The notes under the pieces were generated by a model. That model saw only the letters and a list, made by a program, of their open reading frames with translations, made no database searches and was not told the origin of the DNA. From contig CANRVD010000017.1 of NCBI GenBank assembly GCA_947643145.1, positions 1 through 45,413 on the forward strand: a stretch of 45,413 bases of DNA. The letters run 5' to 3'. The position numbers were made by a program, and so were the translations under genes. The first letter of the stretch is position 1; each line of letters begins with the position of its first letter. The DNA is from an uncultured bacterium (lineage in GTDB: Bacteria; Bacillota; Clostridia; Lachnospirales; Lachnospiraceae). Below, piece by piece: positions 18,381 to 27,227 of this stretch.

Positions 18381-20066
18381 CTACTGTTTCCCTGCTTTTA
18401 AGTCCTTTTCATCAAAGGCATCATCCAGATTCTTGCCCGGTGCCACCATTGGAAATACCTTATCATCACTGTCAATAATACAGTCAATCAGAACCGGAAC
18501 TCCTGCTGCAATGGCTTCCTTTAAAACCGGCTCAACCTCTTCCTTTTTGGTAATACGATATGCCTTTGCACCCATTGCCTCCGCAAGCTTCACAAAATCC
18601 ACTCCGTCATTTAATACCGTATGCGAATAACGCTTCCCATAGAACAAGGTCTGCCACTGCCTTACCATTCCTAATACATGGTTGTTAAAAATCAGTTCAA
18701 TCACCGGAATATTGCTTCTGGCAGCCGTTGCCATCTCATTCATGTTCATGCGGAAACAGCCGTCTCCCGCAATATTTACAACCGTCTGTTTTGGACATGC
18801 TGTCTTTGCACCCAGCGCGGCTCCAAGCCCGTATCCCATTGTGCCAAGCCCTCCAGATGTTAAGAGCTGGCGCGGCCTTTTATACTTGTAGTACTGCGCT
18901 GCCCACATCTGATGCTGTCCAACCTCTGTCACTACAATGGCTTCGCCCTCTGTAATCTCATTTAACTTCTCTACAATATACGGTCCAGTCAGTCCTTCAG
19001 GGTTATAATTCAAAGGAAGGGCATCCTTACGTGCCATCACCTTATCCATCCACTCTTTGTGGTAAAGCTGCTCCAGTCTGTTGTTTAAAATAGTAAGAAC
19101 CGCTTTCACATCACCAATGATGCTGACATCCACCATGATATTCTTATTAATCTCTGCCTCATCCACATCAATCTGGATAATCTTTGCTTTCTTTGCAAAG
19201 GTCTCTGTATTTCCGGTTACGCGGTCAGAAAAGCGCGCTCCCAGGACAATCAGCAAATCACTTTCTGCAAGGCTTAAATTTGCTGTCTTCGTTCCATGCA
19301 TACCAAGCATACCGATATATTTTTCATCAGTTCCCGGATAAGCGCCTTTTCCCATCAGACTGTCTGTCACCGGAGCATCCACCTTCTGTACAAATTCATA
19401 AAGCTCTTTGCCTGCTTCCGAACTAACTGCTCCGCCTCCGACAAAAATAATCGGTTTCTTCGCTTTCTGAAGCAGTCTGATTGCCTCCTGGATGCTTTCC
19501 TCCTCCACCTTATCAGTTGAGCGCGAAATCTCCTGTGGCTCCACTTTTTCATAATCTGCCAAATCACTTGTTGCACTTTTTACAATATCCACCAGTACCG
19601 GACCACGGCGTCCCGTCATAGCCACCGTAAAGGCACGGCGGAGTGTCGGTGCCAGTTCTTCTACATTTTTTACAATAAAACTGTGTTTGGTTATCGGCAT
19701 TGTCACACCTGCAATATCTATTTCCTGAAAAGAATCTTTTCCTAAAAGAGGAAGCCCTACATTACAGGTAATTGCTACCATCGGCACGGAATCCAGATAT
19801 GCGGTTGCAATACCAGTAACCAGATTTGTTGCCCCTGGCCCGCTTGTTGCCATACAGACACCAACCTTTCCGGTTGCACGGGCATATCCATCTGCCGCAT
19901 GTGCTGCCCCCTGCTCATGGGAGGTCAGGATGTGCCTGATTTCATCCTGATGACGGTATAACTCATCATATATATTTAGGATTGCACCGCCTGGATATCC
20001 GAATACGGTATCAACCCCCTGTTCCTTTAAACATTCTACTACAATCTGAGAACCTGTTAACTGCAT
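18381..20066 (-). CDS. ilvB: Acetolactate synthase, large (catalytic) subunit
   Basis: The 561-aa protein has the three domains of thiamine-diphosphate enzymes. Near the N-terminus are GYPGGAILNIYDEL and the catalytic Glu in SHEQGAAHAADGYARATG; in the C-terminal domain the GDG...N cofactor motif is visible as IAGDGCFRMNMNEMATA. It makes acetolactate or acetohydroxybutyrate for branched amino acids. A regulatory small subunit (ilvN) is not adjacent, so it must be elsewhere or be dispensable. It follows ilvD after 57 bp in the same direction, with GGAG before the ATG. Confidence 0.95.
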   Translation of the reverse strand: MQLTGSQIVVECLKEQGVDTVFGYPGGAILNIYDELYRHQDEIRHILTSHEQGAAHAADGYARATGKVGVCMATSGPGATNLVTGIATAYLDSVPMVAITCNVGLPLLGKDSFQEIDIAGVTMPITKHSFIVKNVEELAPTLRRAFTVAMTGRRGPVLVDIVKSATSDLADYEKVEPQEISRSTDKVEEESIQEAIRLLQKAKKPIIFVGGGAVSSEAGKELYEFVQKVDAPVTDSLMGKGAYPGTDEKYIGMLGMHGTKTANLSLAESDLLIVLGARFSDRVTGNTETFAKKAKIIQIDVDEAEINKNIMVDVSIIGDVKAVLTILNNRLEQLYHKEWMDKVMARKDALPLNYNPEGLTGPYIVEKLNEITEGEAIVVTEVGQHQMWAAQYYKYKRPRQLLTSGGLGTMGYGLGAALGAKTACPKQTVVNIAGDGCFRMNMNEMATAARSNIPVIELIFNNHVLGMVRQWQTLFYGKRYSHTVLNDGVDFVKLAEAMGAKAYRITKKEEVEPVLKEAIAAGVPVLIDCIIDSDDKVFPMVAPGKNLDDAFDEKDLKAGKQ

Positions 20067-20101
20067 GATACTAAACTCCTTCGCATCGTTTTCTGTTGGT
20101 T

Positions 20102-20124
20102 GTTGCTATTCACAGCTATTTAAC
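20102..20124. repeat. Possible degenerate member of the GTTACTG palindrome family
   Basis: In the short ilvD-ilvB gap, GTTGCTATTCACAG followed by TATTTAAC resembles the shorter palindrome inside leuB (GTTACTATGCACAG then TAAC). The resemblance is partial, so this may be chance. Confidence 0.3.
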
Positions 20125-21788
20125 TATGATATCTCCAAAATTGCTCCTCTGTCCGCAGAAGTTACCATAGATGCATATCTTGCAAGATATCCGGTCTTAA
20201 CCTTTGGCTCCTTTGGTGTCCAGTTTTCTTTTCTCATTGCAAGCTCCTCATCGGAAACCTTAACATTGATGGAATTTTCCGGGATATTAATAGAAATAAT
20301 ATCTCCTTCCTCTATCAAAGCGATTGGTCCGCCTACAGCAGCCTCTGGTGATACATGACCAATGGATGCTCCTCTTGATGCTCCTGAAAAACGTCCGTCT
20401 GTAATCAGTGCAACACTGGAGCCAAGACCCATTCCTGCAATGGCAGAAGTAGGATTTAACATCTCACGCATACCTGGACCACCTTTCGGTCCCTCATAAC
20501 GGATTACAACAACATCACCTGCGACAATCTTTCCGCCCTTAATCGCATCAATCGCATCCTCTTCGCAGTCAAACACCCTTGCCGGGCCTTCATGCTGCAT
20601 CATCTCAGGAACAACAGCCGAACGCTTTACAACACAACTGTCCGGTGCAATATTGCCACGGAGTACGGCAATTCCTCCTGTCTCACTATATGGGTTTTCG
20701 ATTGGACGGATAATTTCCTGATTTCTGTTGACACATCCTTTTATATTCTCGCCAACGGTCTTTCCGGTTGCAGTAATCAAATCCGTATGCAGCAGGCCCT
20801 TCTTATTTAGCTCGTTCATCACAGCATAAATGCCGCCGGCTTCGTTTAACTCTTCCATGTAATGATGCCCTGCCGGTGCCAGATGGCAGAGATTTGGAGT
20901 TTTTGCACTAATCTGGTTTGCAATATCAAGATTGATTTCAACTCCTGCTTCATGGGCAATTGCCGGAAGGTGAAGCATAGTATTTGTAGAACAGCCAAGT
21001 GCCATATCAATCGTAAGGGCATTCTCAAATGCCTCTTTTGTTAAAATATCCTTTGGACGGATATTCTTTTCCAAAAGCTCCATAACTTTCATACCAGCGT
21101 GCTTTGCAAGTTTCAATCTCTGGGAATACACAGCCGGAATTGTTCCATTCCCCTGAAGTCCCATACCGATTGCTTCCGTCAGGCAGTTCATGCTGTTTGC
21201 GGTATACATACCAGAGCAGGAACCACAGGTAGGACAGGCATTACATACATAATCATCCACATCCTCTTCCGACATCTTTCCTGCCGCATGGGCGCCAACC
21301 GCTTCAAACATGGAGGAAAGACTGGTCTTCTCCCCTTTTACGTGTCCGGCAAGCATCGGTCCGCCGCTTACAAATACCGTTGGTACATTTAACCTTGCCG
21401 CAGCCATCAAAAGCCCTGGTACATTTTTGTCACAGTTTGGAACCATAACCAGCGCATCAAACTGATGGGCTGTCGCCATACATTCTGTCGAATCTGCAAT
21501 CAAATCTCTTGTCACCAAAGAATACTTCATACCGATATGTCCCATTGCAATTCCATCGCATACCGCGATTGCCGGGAACACAATTGGAGTTCCGCCTGCC
21601 ATGGCAACTCCGATTTTAACGGCTTCCACAATCTTATCTATATTCATATGCCCCGGTACAATTTCATTGTAGGAGCTGACAATACCAACTAATGGCTTTT
21701 CTAATTCTTCCTCCGTAAGCCCTAATGCATTAAACAGCGAACGCTGCGGTGCAGTCGCCATCCCCTTTTTTACAGCATCACTTTTCAT
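20124..21788 (-). CDS. ilvD: Dihydroxy-acid dehydratase
   Basis: The 554-aa protein carries the cluster and metal-binding cysteines of the IlvD/EDD family: [37 protein letters not shown] and [16 protein letters not shown]. The C-terminal part has [12 protein letters not shown] and [22 protein letters not shown]. It dehydrates dihydroxy-isovalerate and dihydroxy-methylvalerate in valine/isoleucine synthesis, one step before transamination. It overlaps leuB by 4 bp (ATGA) with GGGAGG upstream. Confidence 0.96.
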   Translation of the reverse strand: MKSDAVKKGMATAPQRSLFNALGLTEEELEKPLVGIVSSYNEIVPGHMNIDKIVEAVKIGVAMAGGTPIVFPAIAVCDGIAMGHIGMKYSLVTRDLIADSTECMATAHQFDALVMVPNCDKNVPGLLMAAARLNVPTVFVSGGPMLAGHVKGEKTSLSSMFEAVGAHAAGKMSEEDVDDYVCNACPTCGSCSGMYTANSMNCLTEAIGMGLQGNGTIPAVYSQRLKLAKHAGMKVMELLEKNIRPKDILTKEAFENALTIDMALGCSTNTMLHLPAIAHEAGVEINLDIANQISAKTPNLCHLAPAGHHYMEELNEAGGIYAVMNELNKKGLLHTDLITATGKTVGENIKGCVNRNQEIIRPIENPYSETGGIAVLRGNIAPDSCVVKRSAVVPEMMQHEGPARVFDCEEDAIDAIKGGKIVAGDVVVIRYEGPKGGPGMREMLNPTSAIAGMGLGSSVALITDGRFSGASRGASIGHVSPEAAVGGPIALIEEGDIISINIPENSINVKVSDEELAMRKENWTPKEPKVKTGYLARYASMVTSADRGAILEIS

Positions 21789-22924
21789 GATTTTTCCTCC
21801 CTTTCCTGCGTTGCTTTTTTCTGTTTGTTACTATGCACAGTAACTATATTTTCACAGATTAAATCGCCCATCTGAACCGTACCAACCTGTGTCTTTCCCT
21901 CTGACATAATGTCGACAGTACGGTAGCCATCCTTTAATACCTGCTTTACTGCATTTTCAACCGCATCTGCTTCCTCTTCCAAATCAAAGGAGTAGCGAAG
22001 CATCATGGCAGCCGATAAAATAGTAGCAATCGGATTTGCCTTGTCCTGCCCTGCAATATCCGGTGCAGAGCCATGGCTTGGCTCATATAATCCAAGGCTG
22101 CCCGCCCCAAGGCTTGCTGAAGCAAGCATGCCAATAGAGCCTGTTACCATACTGGCCTCATCGGATAAAATATCACCAAACATATTCTCTGTCAATATCA
22201 CATCAAACTGCTTTGGGTCGCGGACAAGCTGCATGGCACAGTTATCCACCAGCATATCGGAAAGTTCAACCTCCGGATAGTCCTTAGCCACTTCCCGTAC
22301 CACCTTTCTCCAAAGTCTGGAGGAATCCAGTACATTTGCCTTATCGACACTGCATACTTTCTTATTTCTCTTCATCGCCACATCAAAGCCCCACTTTGCA
22401 ATCCGGCGGATTTCATTCTCATCATAAGTCAGCGTATCAATAGCCTTTACTACACCATTCTCTTCCACTGTCTTTCTCTCTCCAAAATAAAGGCCTCCTG
22501 TCAGCTCACGCATAACGACAAAATCAAAACCACCTTCTGTCAGCTCCGGCTTTAACGGACATGCGCCAGACAATTCATCAAAAAGAACTGCCGGACGGAT
22601 ATTAGCATATAGTTCCAATCCCTTGCGAATCTTCAAAAGACCTGCCTCCGGACGTTTGTCCGGCTCTAACTGATACCAGGATGACTGTCCGACATTTCCT
22701 CCAACAGCTCCTAAAAGTACAGAATCACACTTCTTTGCCTTCTCTAATGTCTCATCGGTCAAAGGCTCGCCATAAGCATCAATCGAGCAGCCGCCCATTA
22801 AAAGCTCTTCATATGTAAAGGTATGGCCATACTCCTTCCCGATTTTGTCTAAGACCTTTCTCGCTTCCCTGACAATCTCCGGCCCGATTCCATCGCCGGC
22901 AATGGCTGCTATCTTAAAATTCAT
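21785..22924 (-). CDS. leuB: 3-isopropylmalate dehydrogenase
   Basis: LeuB oxidises and decarboxylates 3-isopropylmalate to 2-oxoisocaproate for leucine. The N-terminus [18 protein letters not shown], the metal/substrate segment [24 protein letters not shown] and [21 protein letters not shown] are standard. At 379 aa it is somewhat longer than usual because of a polar tail after GDLICENI ([19 protein letters not shown]). The first part of this tail is encoded by a palindromic repeat (21827-21844) and the last part overlaps ilvD. It is the first gene of the leuB-ilvD-ilvB unit; leuA, leuC, leuD and ilvC are absent from the window. Confidence 0.96.
   Translation of the reverse strand: MNFKIAAIAGDGIGPEIVREARKVLDKIGKEYGHTFTYEELLMGGCSIDAYGEPLTDETLEKAKKCDSVLLGAVGGNVGQSSWYQLEPDKRPEAGLLKIRKGLELYANIRPAVLFDELSGACPLKPELTEGGFDFVVMRELTGGLYFGERKTVEENGVVKAIDTLTYDENEIRRIAKWGFDVAMKRNKKVCSVDKANVLDSSRLWRKVVREVAKDYPEVELSDMLVDNCAMQLVRDPKQFDVILTENMFGDILSDEASMVTGSIGMLASASLGAGSLGLYEPSHGSAPDIAGQDKANPIATILSAAMMLRYSFDLEEEADAVENAVKQVLKDGYRTVDIMSEGKTQVGTVQMGDLICENIVTVHSNKQKKATQEREEKS
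21827..21844. repeat. 18-bp palindrome inside the leuB 3' end
   Basis: GTTACTATGCACAGTAAC is a near-perfect dyad with the same ends as the 27-bp palindromes at 3730 and 22975 but without the central CGGAG part. It encodes the VTVHSN residues of the LeuB tail. Confidence 0.55.
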
Positions 22925-22974
22925 CCTGTTCCTCCAATCTGCGCCTGTCTTTCATACGCATATATTCTAATTCT

Positions 22975-23001
22975 GTTGCTGTTCACTCCGTGACCAGTAA
23001 C
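22975..23001. repeat. 27-bp palindromic repeat (REP-like), copy 2
   Basis: This is the reverse-orientation partner of the repeat at 3730-3756. Read on the minus strand it is GTTACTG, GTCACGGAGTGAA, CAGCAAC, differing at only a few positions. It lies in the leuB leader, between the promoter and the gene, so it would form a hairpin in the mRNA. Confidence 0.7.
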
Positions 23002-23094
23002 CTAATTCTTACTTTTTCGATTTCTCCTGCCAGCTTCCAATACATTATGTATGAAAGAATCTGTTATAATAATAGTAAGAACCTTAACTTATAC

Positions 23095-23123
23095 AGTTTA
23101 TACAGAAAATAAAATTGTGTCAA
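23095..23123 (-). promoter_or_regulatory. Promoter of the leuB-ilvD-ilvB operon
   Basis: On the minus strand a perfect -35 TTGACA (23118-23123) is followed after 17 nt by TAAACT (23095-23100), or after 15 nt by TATAAA. Transcription would start near 23088, giving a leader of about 165 nt. No T-box or leader-peptide signature is visible in that leader, only the palindrome at 22975-23001. Confidence 0.6.
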
Positions 23124-23126
23124 GTC

Positions 23127-23561
23127 TCACTGTTTTCCAGTTGATCCAAATCCGCCACGGTCCGTCCCTAAAAGCTGCCCTACTTCCTCAAACTGAATAC
23201 AGGGCTGATTCTTCATAATGCGGAACTGGCAAATTCTGTCATTTATATGGATTGTGGTATCCCTCATAGCAAGCACCGGCATCCTCCACATATCATTGTC
23301 CCCGCAATATGAGCCGTCAACAATGCCGCAATGGTTTGTCTGGATAATCCCAAAATTCTTAAATGTACTGCTCCTTGGCACAATATGAGCCTCATACCCT
23401 TTGGGAAGCTCCATCGCCACCCCAAGCGGAATCAGCTTAAATTCCCCTTTCTTTAATGTTACCTCTTCTGAAGCACGTAAATCAATCCAGTCGGACTTTC
23501 CTTCGATATAATCCAGTTTATCAATCTCCTGTGAAAAATACTTAATCTTAATCTTCTCCAT
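23127..23561 (-). CDS. dut: dUTP diphosphatase (chromosomal copy)
   Basis: The 144-aa trimeric-type dUTPase shows its five motifs in order: DLRASEEV (1), VPRSSTFKN (2), [16 protein letters not shown] (3), RICQFRI (4) and [11 protein letters not shown] (5). It hydrolyses dUTP to dUMP to keep uracil out of DNA. A 183-bp internal block is identical to the dUTPase gene in the prophage at 33564, while the flanks differ strongly. Its stop codon lies right at the promoter of the leuB operon. It could itself be of phage origin, since dUTPases are frequent phage cargo. Confidence 0.92.
   Translation of the reverse strand: MEKIKIKYFSQEIDKLDYIEGKSDWIDLRASEEVTLKKGEFKLIPLGVAMELPKGYEAHIVPRSSTFKNFGIIQTNHCGIVDGSYCGDNDMWRMPVLAMRDTTIHINDRICQFRIMKNQPCIQFEEVGQLLGTDRGGFGSTGKQ
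23329..23511. repeat. 183-bp block identical to 33766-33948
   Basis: By reading both copies side by side, 23329-23511 and 33766-33948 match at every position, in the same orientation. Differences start immediately on both sides. Both blocks lie inside dUTPase genes and cover motifs 1 and 2. Confidence 0.9.
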
Positions 23562-23725
23562 TTTGTTCCTCCTTTTTTAGCCTCTCTGTTTTATATGCCG
23601 CATAGCCTTCGTAATAATAACTATAATCTACGCCTTTCATATATACTTCCCTGTCATTATTTTATCCGTTCTTTGAATCACTGCTTCAACCCAAATTCAT
23701 CAAAGTTTTCAAACTTTTTTCAAAC

Positions 23726-24406
23726 TTACATCCTCTCCACCTTATTTAAAATGTATTTTTTTAAAATTTCCTCGTAGTTCAAATCTATTACTGCAAAATC
23801 GTTTTCTAATTCAGAACATACCGTAACCATATATCCTTGAACATTCTGCATTTTGAAAAAGCATGAATCGATTGACATGGTATCGATTAGATTCAACTGT
23901 TCATTTATTCCTGTTCCGAGCCACTTTAAGTAACTCTCCTTTCGTGTCCAAATTGAATAAAAAAATGAAGTTTTGTTAACATCTTCCTTTTCAATTATCT
24001 CTTTCTCTTTTTTTGAAAAAACGGAATCAATAATATCATATGGAGGGGCTACTAGTTTTTCAATATCGATACCCACTTCATTACTAGACACAGCCACAAC
24101 GATTGCATTTCTTGTATGTGATATATTAAAAAAAATGTCATTACATTCTTTAAGGTATGGTTTACCATAATTATTTTTCTGAATAATTATATCTTCCCCT
24201 TTTATACAATACATCTTTTCCATTAAATATCTTATATACATTTCTCCACATAATGACAATCTCTTATCAACATCATGGTAAAATTTGCTTATTTTTTCTT
24301 GCCTTTCCTTACTCAATGTAGAAGCAGCTAACATTTCTTTATTTGAAAATGTATTTATTGGTACTTCACTAAAAAACACATATAAATATTGCTTATTTTT
24401 TTCCAT
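23726..24406 (-). CDS. 4'-phosphopantetheinyl transferase (Sfp type)
   Basis: This 226-aa enzyme would attach phosphopantetheine from CoA to a Ser of a carrier protein. The family's motifs are visible: FFNISHTRNAIVVAVS, VGIDIEKL (Mg-binding Asp/Glu) and FSKKEKEII followed by SIWTRKESYLKWLGTG (W-x-x-K-E-S). The length fits the Sfp/Gsp class rather than the short AcpS. No polyketide or peptide synthetase is in the window, so its carrier protein lies elsewhere. The gene is clearly richer in A/T than the leu-ilv genes to the left, which suggests separate origin. Confidence 0.88.
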   Translation of the reverse strand: MEKNKQYLYVFFSEVPINTFSNKEMLAASTLSKERQEKISKFYHDVDKRLSLCGEMYIRYLMEKMYCIKGEDIIIQKNNYGKPYLKECNDIFFNISHTRNAIVVAVSSNEVGIDIEKLVAPPYDIIDSVFSKKEKEIIEKEDVNKTSFFYSIWTRKESYLKWLGTGINEQLNLIDTMSIDSCFFKMQNVQGYMVTVCSELENDFAVIDLNYEEILKKYILNKVERM

Positions 24407-24500
24407 AACTATATCATTCCTTTAATTTCTATGTCGAATTCTGCTTCAATAGTTACTACTAATCTAATAAATTGTAATGAATGAATTAATTTCATACAAT

Positions 24501-25364
24501 TCAGCTTCTTTCCCCAATTGTTTCTTTACAATTTCGACCAAGGAGTTCCTTCACACAACAAACCGTAAACCACTGTGGAATCCCACACAACGGATTTTTT
24601 TCTATATCATAATAAGCTTCTATCTCCTCCTTTGGCATTGTCTTCCGTTCCTCCTCATAAAACCAAAAATGGCCTTTATCCTTTTCATCATGCATTTCCT
24701 CCAGACGCTTTAATGTCAATCCCGAATCACAAATCGCATTTAAAATGTCCTGTAAACGCCAATGATACTCTGTCCCCTCTTCAAACGGGCCTGTCATTTC
24801 ATAATCCTTTCTGATAATCACTTCCCTGCCATCCGGCTTTCCGTCATCATAAGCAAATGGACGTGAAAATGGATGAATTTCATAATTAATATAGATACCG
24901 TTTCCTTTCAGAACTCTTGCAATATTTTGATACATCTCCTTCAAATGGCTTATCCATACATGCACGCCTTCTGATGTATATACCAGATCAAATTTGCCTG
25001 ATTCCATATCTGTTAATTTCATGGTATTCTGCACCCTGAACTGAATGTTCAAATGATTTTTATCTGCAATCTCTTTCGCATGCTGCAGCTGCTTTTCACA
25101 GATATCACAGGAAACCACATTTGCCCCCAGTGCGGCAAATGCAAATACCGCCCGGTTATCCCCGCTTGATGGCACCAGTATGTTCCTGCCTTTTAAATCA
25201 GGAAATGCCGTATGGATAACTTCCCAGGTTGTCCGGTGAAACGCAGATTCTGGTTCTTCCAGTATCTTTTGTACCACTTCATCTTTCCGATAGCTCATAT
25301 ACCAGTCGGAATCGGCAATATCATTCCATTCTTCTATTACTTTCTGTAAATATATTTCGTCCAT
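24501..25364 (-). CDS. SAM-dependent methyltransferase (class I)
   Basis: The 287-aa protein has a Rossmann methyltransferase fold: NILVPSSGDNRAVFAFAALGANVVSCDI corresponds to motif I and the acidic residue after beta2 (the usual GxGxG is replaced by SSGDNR), and FDLVYTSEGVHVWISHLKEMYQNIARVLKGNGIYINYE covers motifs IV-VI. The start is placed at the ATG at 25364 with GAGG 6 nt upstream; an ATG four codons earlier overlaps that site. The substrate is unknown. Confidence 0.82.
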   Translation of the reverse strand: MDEIYLQKVIEEWNDIADSDWYMSYRKDEVVQKILEEPESAFHRTTWEVIHTAFPDLKGRNILVPSSGDNRAVFAFAALGANVVSCDICEKQLQHAKEIADKNHLNIQFRVQNTMKLTDMESGKFDLVYTSEGVHVWISHLKEMYQNIARVLKGNGIYINYEIHPFSRPFAYDDGKPDGREVIIRKDYEMTGPFEEGTEYHWRLQDILNAICDSGLTLKRLEEMHDEKDKGHFWFYEEERKTMPKEEIEAYYDIEKNPLCGIPQWFTVCCVKELLGRNCKETIGERS

Positions 25365-25414
25365 TATAATCCTCATTTCTGTGCAAAAAGCTTAGTACAC
25401 TTGTTCTCTTTTAA

Positions 25415-25466
25415 AAAGGTGTATAGAATTTAATGGGAGAGAAACCAAATTAAACTATACACCTTT
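25415..25466 (-). terminator. Long hairpin, probable terminator of the small upstream gene
   Basis: AAAGGTGTATAG (25415-25426) and CTATACACCTTT (25455-25466) are perfect 12-bp inverted arms around a 28-nt loop that itself has a short complementary pair. On the minus strand the second arm runs into TTTTTAAAAG, fitting a terminator for the gene at 25493. Confidence 0.55.
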
Positions 25467-25492
25467 GCAGCTATATTCTATTACTTTTTAGT

Positions 25493-25675
25493 TTATTCTT
25501 TAATGTAATCAATTTCTGAAAGATTCACTCCAGATGCCGAAAGAATAACTTTTAATGCTACATAACGTCTTTTTAATTTTTGATAAACCTCGGTATCTTT
25601 TTCGCATGACATCATATAATCCTGTATCCTGTCAAATTCTTCAACTGATACTTTAAGCATTTCTTTTTCTGTCAT
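25493..25675 (-). CDS. Small uncharacterised protein (60 aa)
   Basis: A 60-codon frame encodes a Lys/Glu-rich, predicted all-helical protein (VSVEEFDRIQDYMMSCEKDT, KLKRRYVALKVIL) with no recognised domain. GGTGAT stands about 6 nt before the ATG, and a hairpin that could end transcription lies 27 bp after the stop, so it looks like a real single-gene unit. Function is unknown. Confidence 0.6.
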   Translation of the reverse strand: MTEKEMLKVSVEEFDRIQDYMMSCEKDTEVYQKLKRRYVALKVILSASGVNLSEIDYIKE

Positions 25676-25892
25676 ATTATCACCGCCCTTACAAATTAGT
25701 GTGCTATGATTAACTGTCTATACTTATTATAATCAATCAGACAGGGAATGTAAAGCGGCACATATTTAAATCATGGCAACAACATTTTGCCAAAAAAGCA
25801 CTGTCATCTTTTATTTTTCTGCATAAACTAGATTAACCCCTTAATCCACAACAATTCTATATTGTATATTGATGGTATCAGAAAGGAGCCTT

Positions 25893-26414
25893 ATGAAAGC
25901 ATTGCAGGCAGCACAACAGGATATGCCGGATACCGGCTATTTCCGTGCAAATGTTACTTCCCAGAGAAATTCCAGACCAATTTCCGGTGCTACGATTCAG
26001 ATTAGTGATATCAATAATCCAGACGATATCCTGGAGGAAATCACCACCGACCAGAACGGTCAAAGCGAAACCGTCTCTCTTGGTGCCCCACCATTAGAAT
26101 ACAGCATGGTTCCGGAATCCAATCAGCCATACTCCGTCTATAATATCCGCATATCTGCCCCAGGTTATGAACCGGTAGATGTTTCCGGAGCCGAAATTCT
26201 TTCAGGAGAAGTCGCAGTACAGAATGTCTCTCTTCTCCCTTTAGAAGAAACGGAACCTGACAGTGAAGAGCTTTTTGTCATTCCACCACATACCCTGTAT
26301 GAAGAATATCCTCCAAAAATCCCAGAAGATGAAGTAAAGGATGTTACACAGACAGGCGAAATTGTACTAAGCCGCGTAGTAATCCCCTCTGGTGTGCGTT
26401 TTTCCATGCTCTAA
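25893..26414 (+). pseudogene. 5' part of an interrupted SpoIID-like cell-wall protein gene
   Basis: The frame starts at the ATG at 25893, which has AAAGGAG just upstream. It encodes a carboxypeptidase-regulatory-like beta domain (TGYFRANVTSQRNSRPISGA, then TIQISDINNPDDIL) and a proline-rich linker (PPHTLYEEYPPKIPEDEVKD). Conserved coding ends at VVIP (codon 26385-26387); the last eight residues and stop belong to inserted DNA. From memory of Lachnospiraceae homologs, this region is normally followed by a SpoIID-like domain and peptidoglycan-binding repeats. The next piece, EYVIVHDG..., is found in frame at 31380, about 5 kb away. The broken form may still make a truncated product. Confidence 0.8.
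26384..26398. other. Left attachment junction of the 5-kb element
   Basis: Host sequence ending GTAATC joins CCCC and then TCTGGTGTGCG of the element. The last ten bases are the inverted partner of 31365-31374. The crossover must lie in the C tract because both junctions share it. Confidence 0.75.
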
Positions 26415-26426
26415 TCACTCACCAAA

Positions 26427-27227
26427 TCATTGTCCATCCAATTTCCGGTATGCTCCAAGCAGCCGTCTGATGGTTCCGCTCTGCCAGCGCATGACACTGC
26501 CTTCCTCCTGCACTGTTTTTCCCGTCTTCCGGTAAACAGACGGCGGATTAATCTTTTCCATAAAAAGCCAGTCTGCAATTTCCTCTGAGGAATATCCCAG
26601 TTCCTGCCGTCTTATCATTTCCTGCAATATCTGGTAACTTTCATCTGGTTCCAATCCACGCACACCGTCTTTTTTTACAATCCGAAAACCGTATGGCGCC
26701 ACGCTTCCAAGATAATTTCCTTTTTCCTTCTGCTCGCGTTTTACGATAGAAACCTTTCTTCCCACATCTTTTGCATACCACTCATTCAATAAATGATATA
26801 GGCCTGCTGCCGTTTGGTTTCCAAACAACTCTGCACTGTCATATCTTTCTGCAGCAGACAAAAGCCGGACACCATGCTGTGGAAAAAAGCGCTCCACCAG
26901 TTCTCCTACTTTTCGGTAGTCCCTCCCCAGTCTGGAAAAATCCTTTACCGCCAAGCAGGAAATCTCCCCCCTGCCAATCTGTTCCCGCAGCAAAAGAAAG
27001 GCCGGGCGCTTCCATTCCCTTCCCGACCATCCCACATCCTGAAAAAGTACAACCTCTTCCGTTATCTTCTTCTGCCTGAGCAAATGCCTGCATACCGCAA
27101 TCTGCGCATCAATGGATAAATCCTTCCGGTTTTGGTGCTTTACTGATATCCTTGCGTAAACTGCTGTCTTCACGTCCTGACAAAGCCCCCTTTTTCCTTT
27201 CACTGATACGAACCTGCGCCTGTTCAA
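26427..27227 (-). CDS. Serine recombinase, short form (266 aa)
   Basis: The catalytic domain has the nucleophile in VYARIS (Ser about residue 28), the conserved Arg segment VKDFSRLGRDYRKVGELVERFF and the recombinase-domain start VAPYGFRIVKKDG. The protein then ends soon after SGTIRRLLGAYRKL, without the zinc-ribbon and coiled-coil of large serine integrases. The start is uncertain: a TTG at 27227 has AGGGA upstream, but a GTG at 27173 gives the more typical start just before VYARIS. It overlaps the other recombinase gene by 65-119 bp, implying coupled translation. It lies 29 bp from the element's left end. Confidence 0.9.
   Translation of the reverse strand: MNRRRFVSVKGKRGLCQDVKTAVYARISVKHQNRKDLSIDAQIAVCRHLLRQKKITEEVVLFQDVGWSGREWKRPAFLLLREQIGRGEISCLAVKDFSRLGRDYRKVGELVERFFPQHGVRLLSAAERYDSAELFGNQTAAGLYHLLNEWYAKDVGRKVSIVKREQKEKGNYLGSVAPYGFRIVKKDGVRGLEPDESYQILQEMIRRQELGYSSEEIADWLFMEKINPPSVYRKTGKTVQEEGSVMRWQSGTIRRLLGAYRKLDGQ

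Noticed and set aside
22925..23094. Possible leucine T-box or attenuator upstream of leuB.
   Set aside because: No T-box core, no specifier loop and no Leu-rich leader peptide could be seen; only the palindrome at 22975 is evident.
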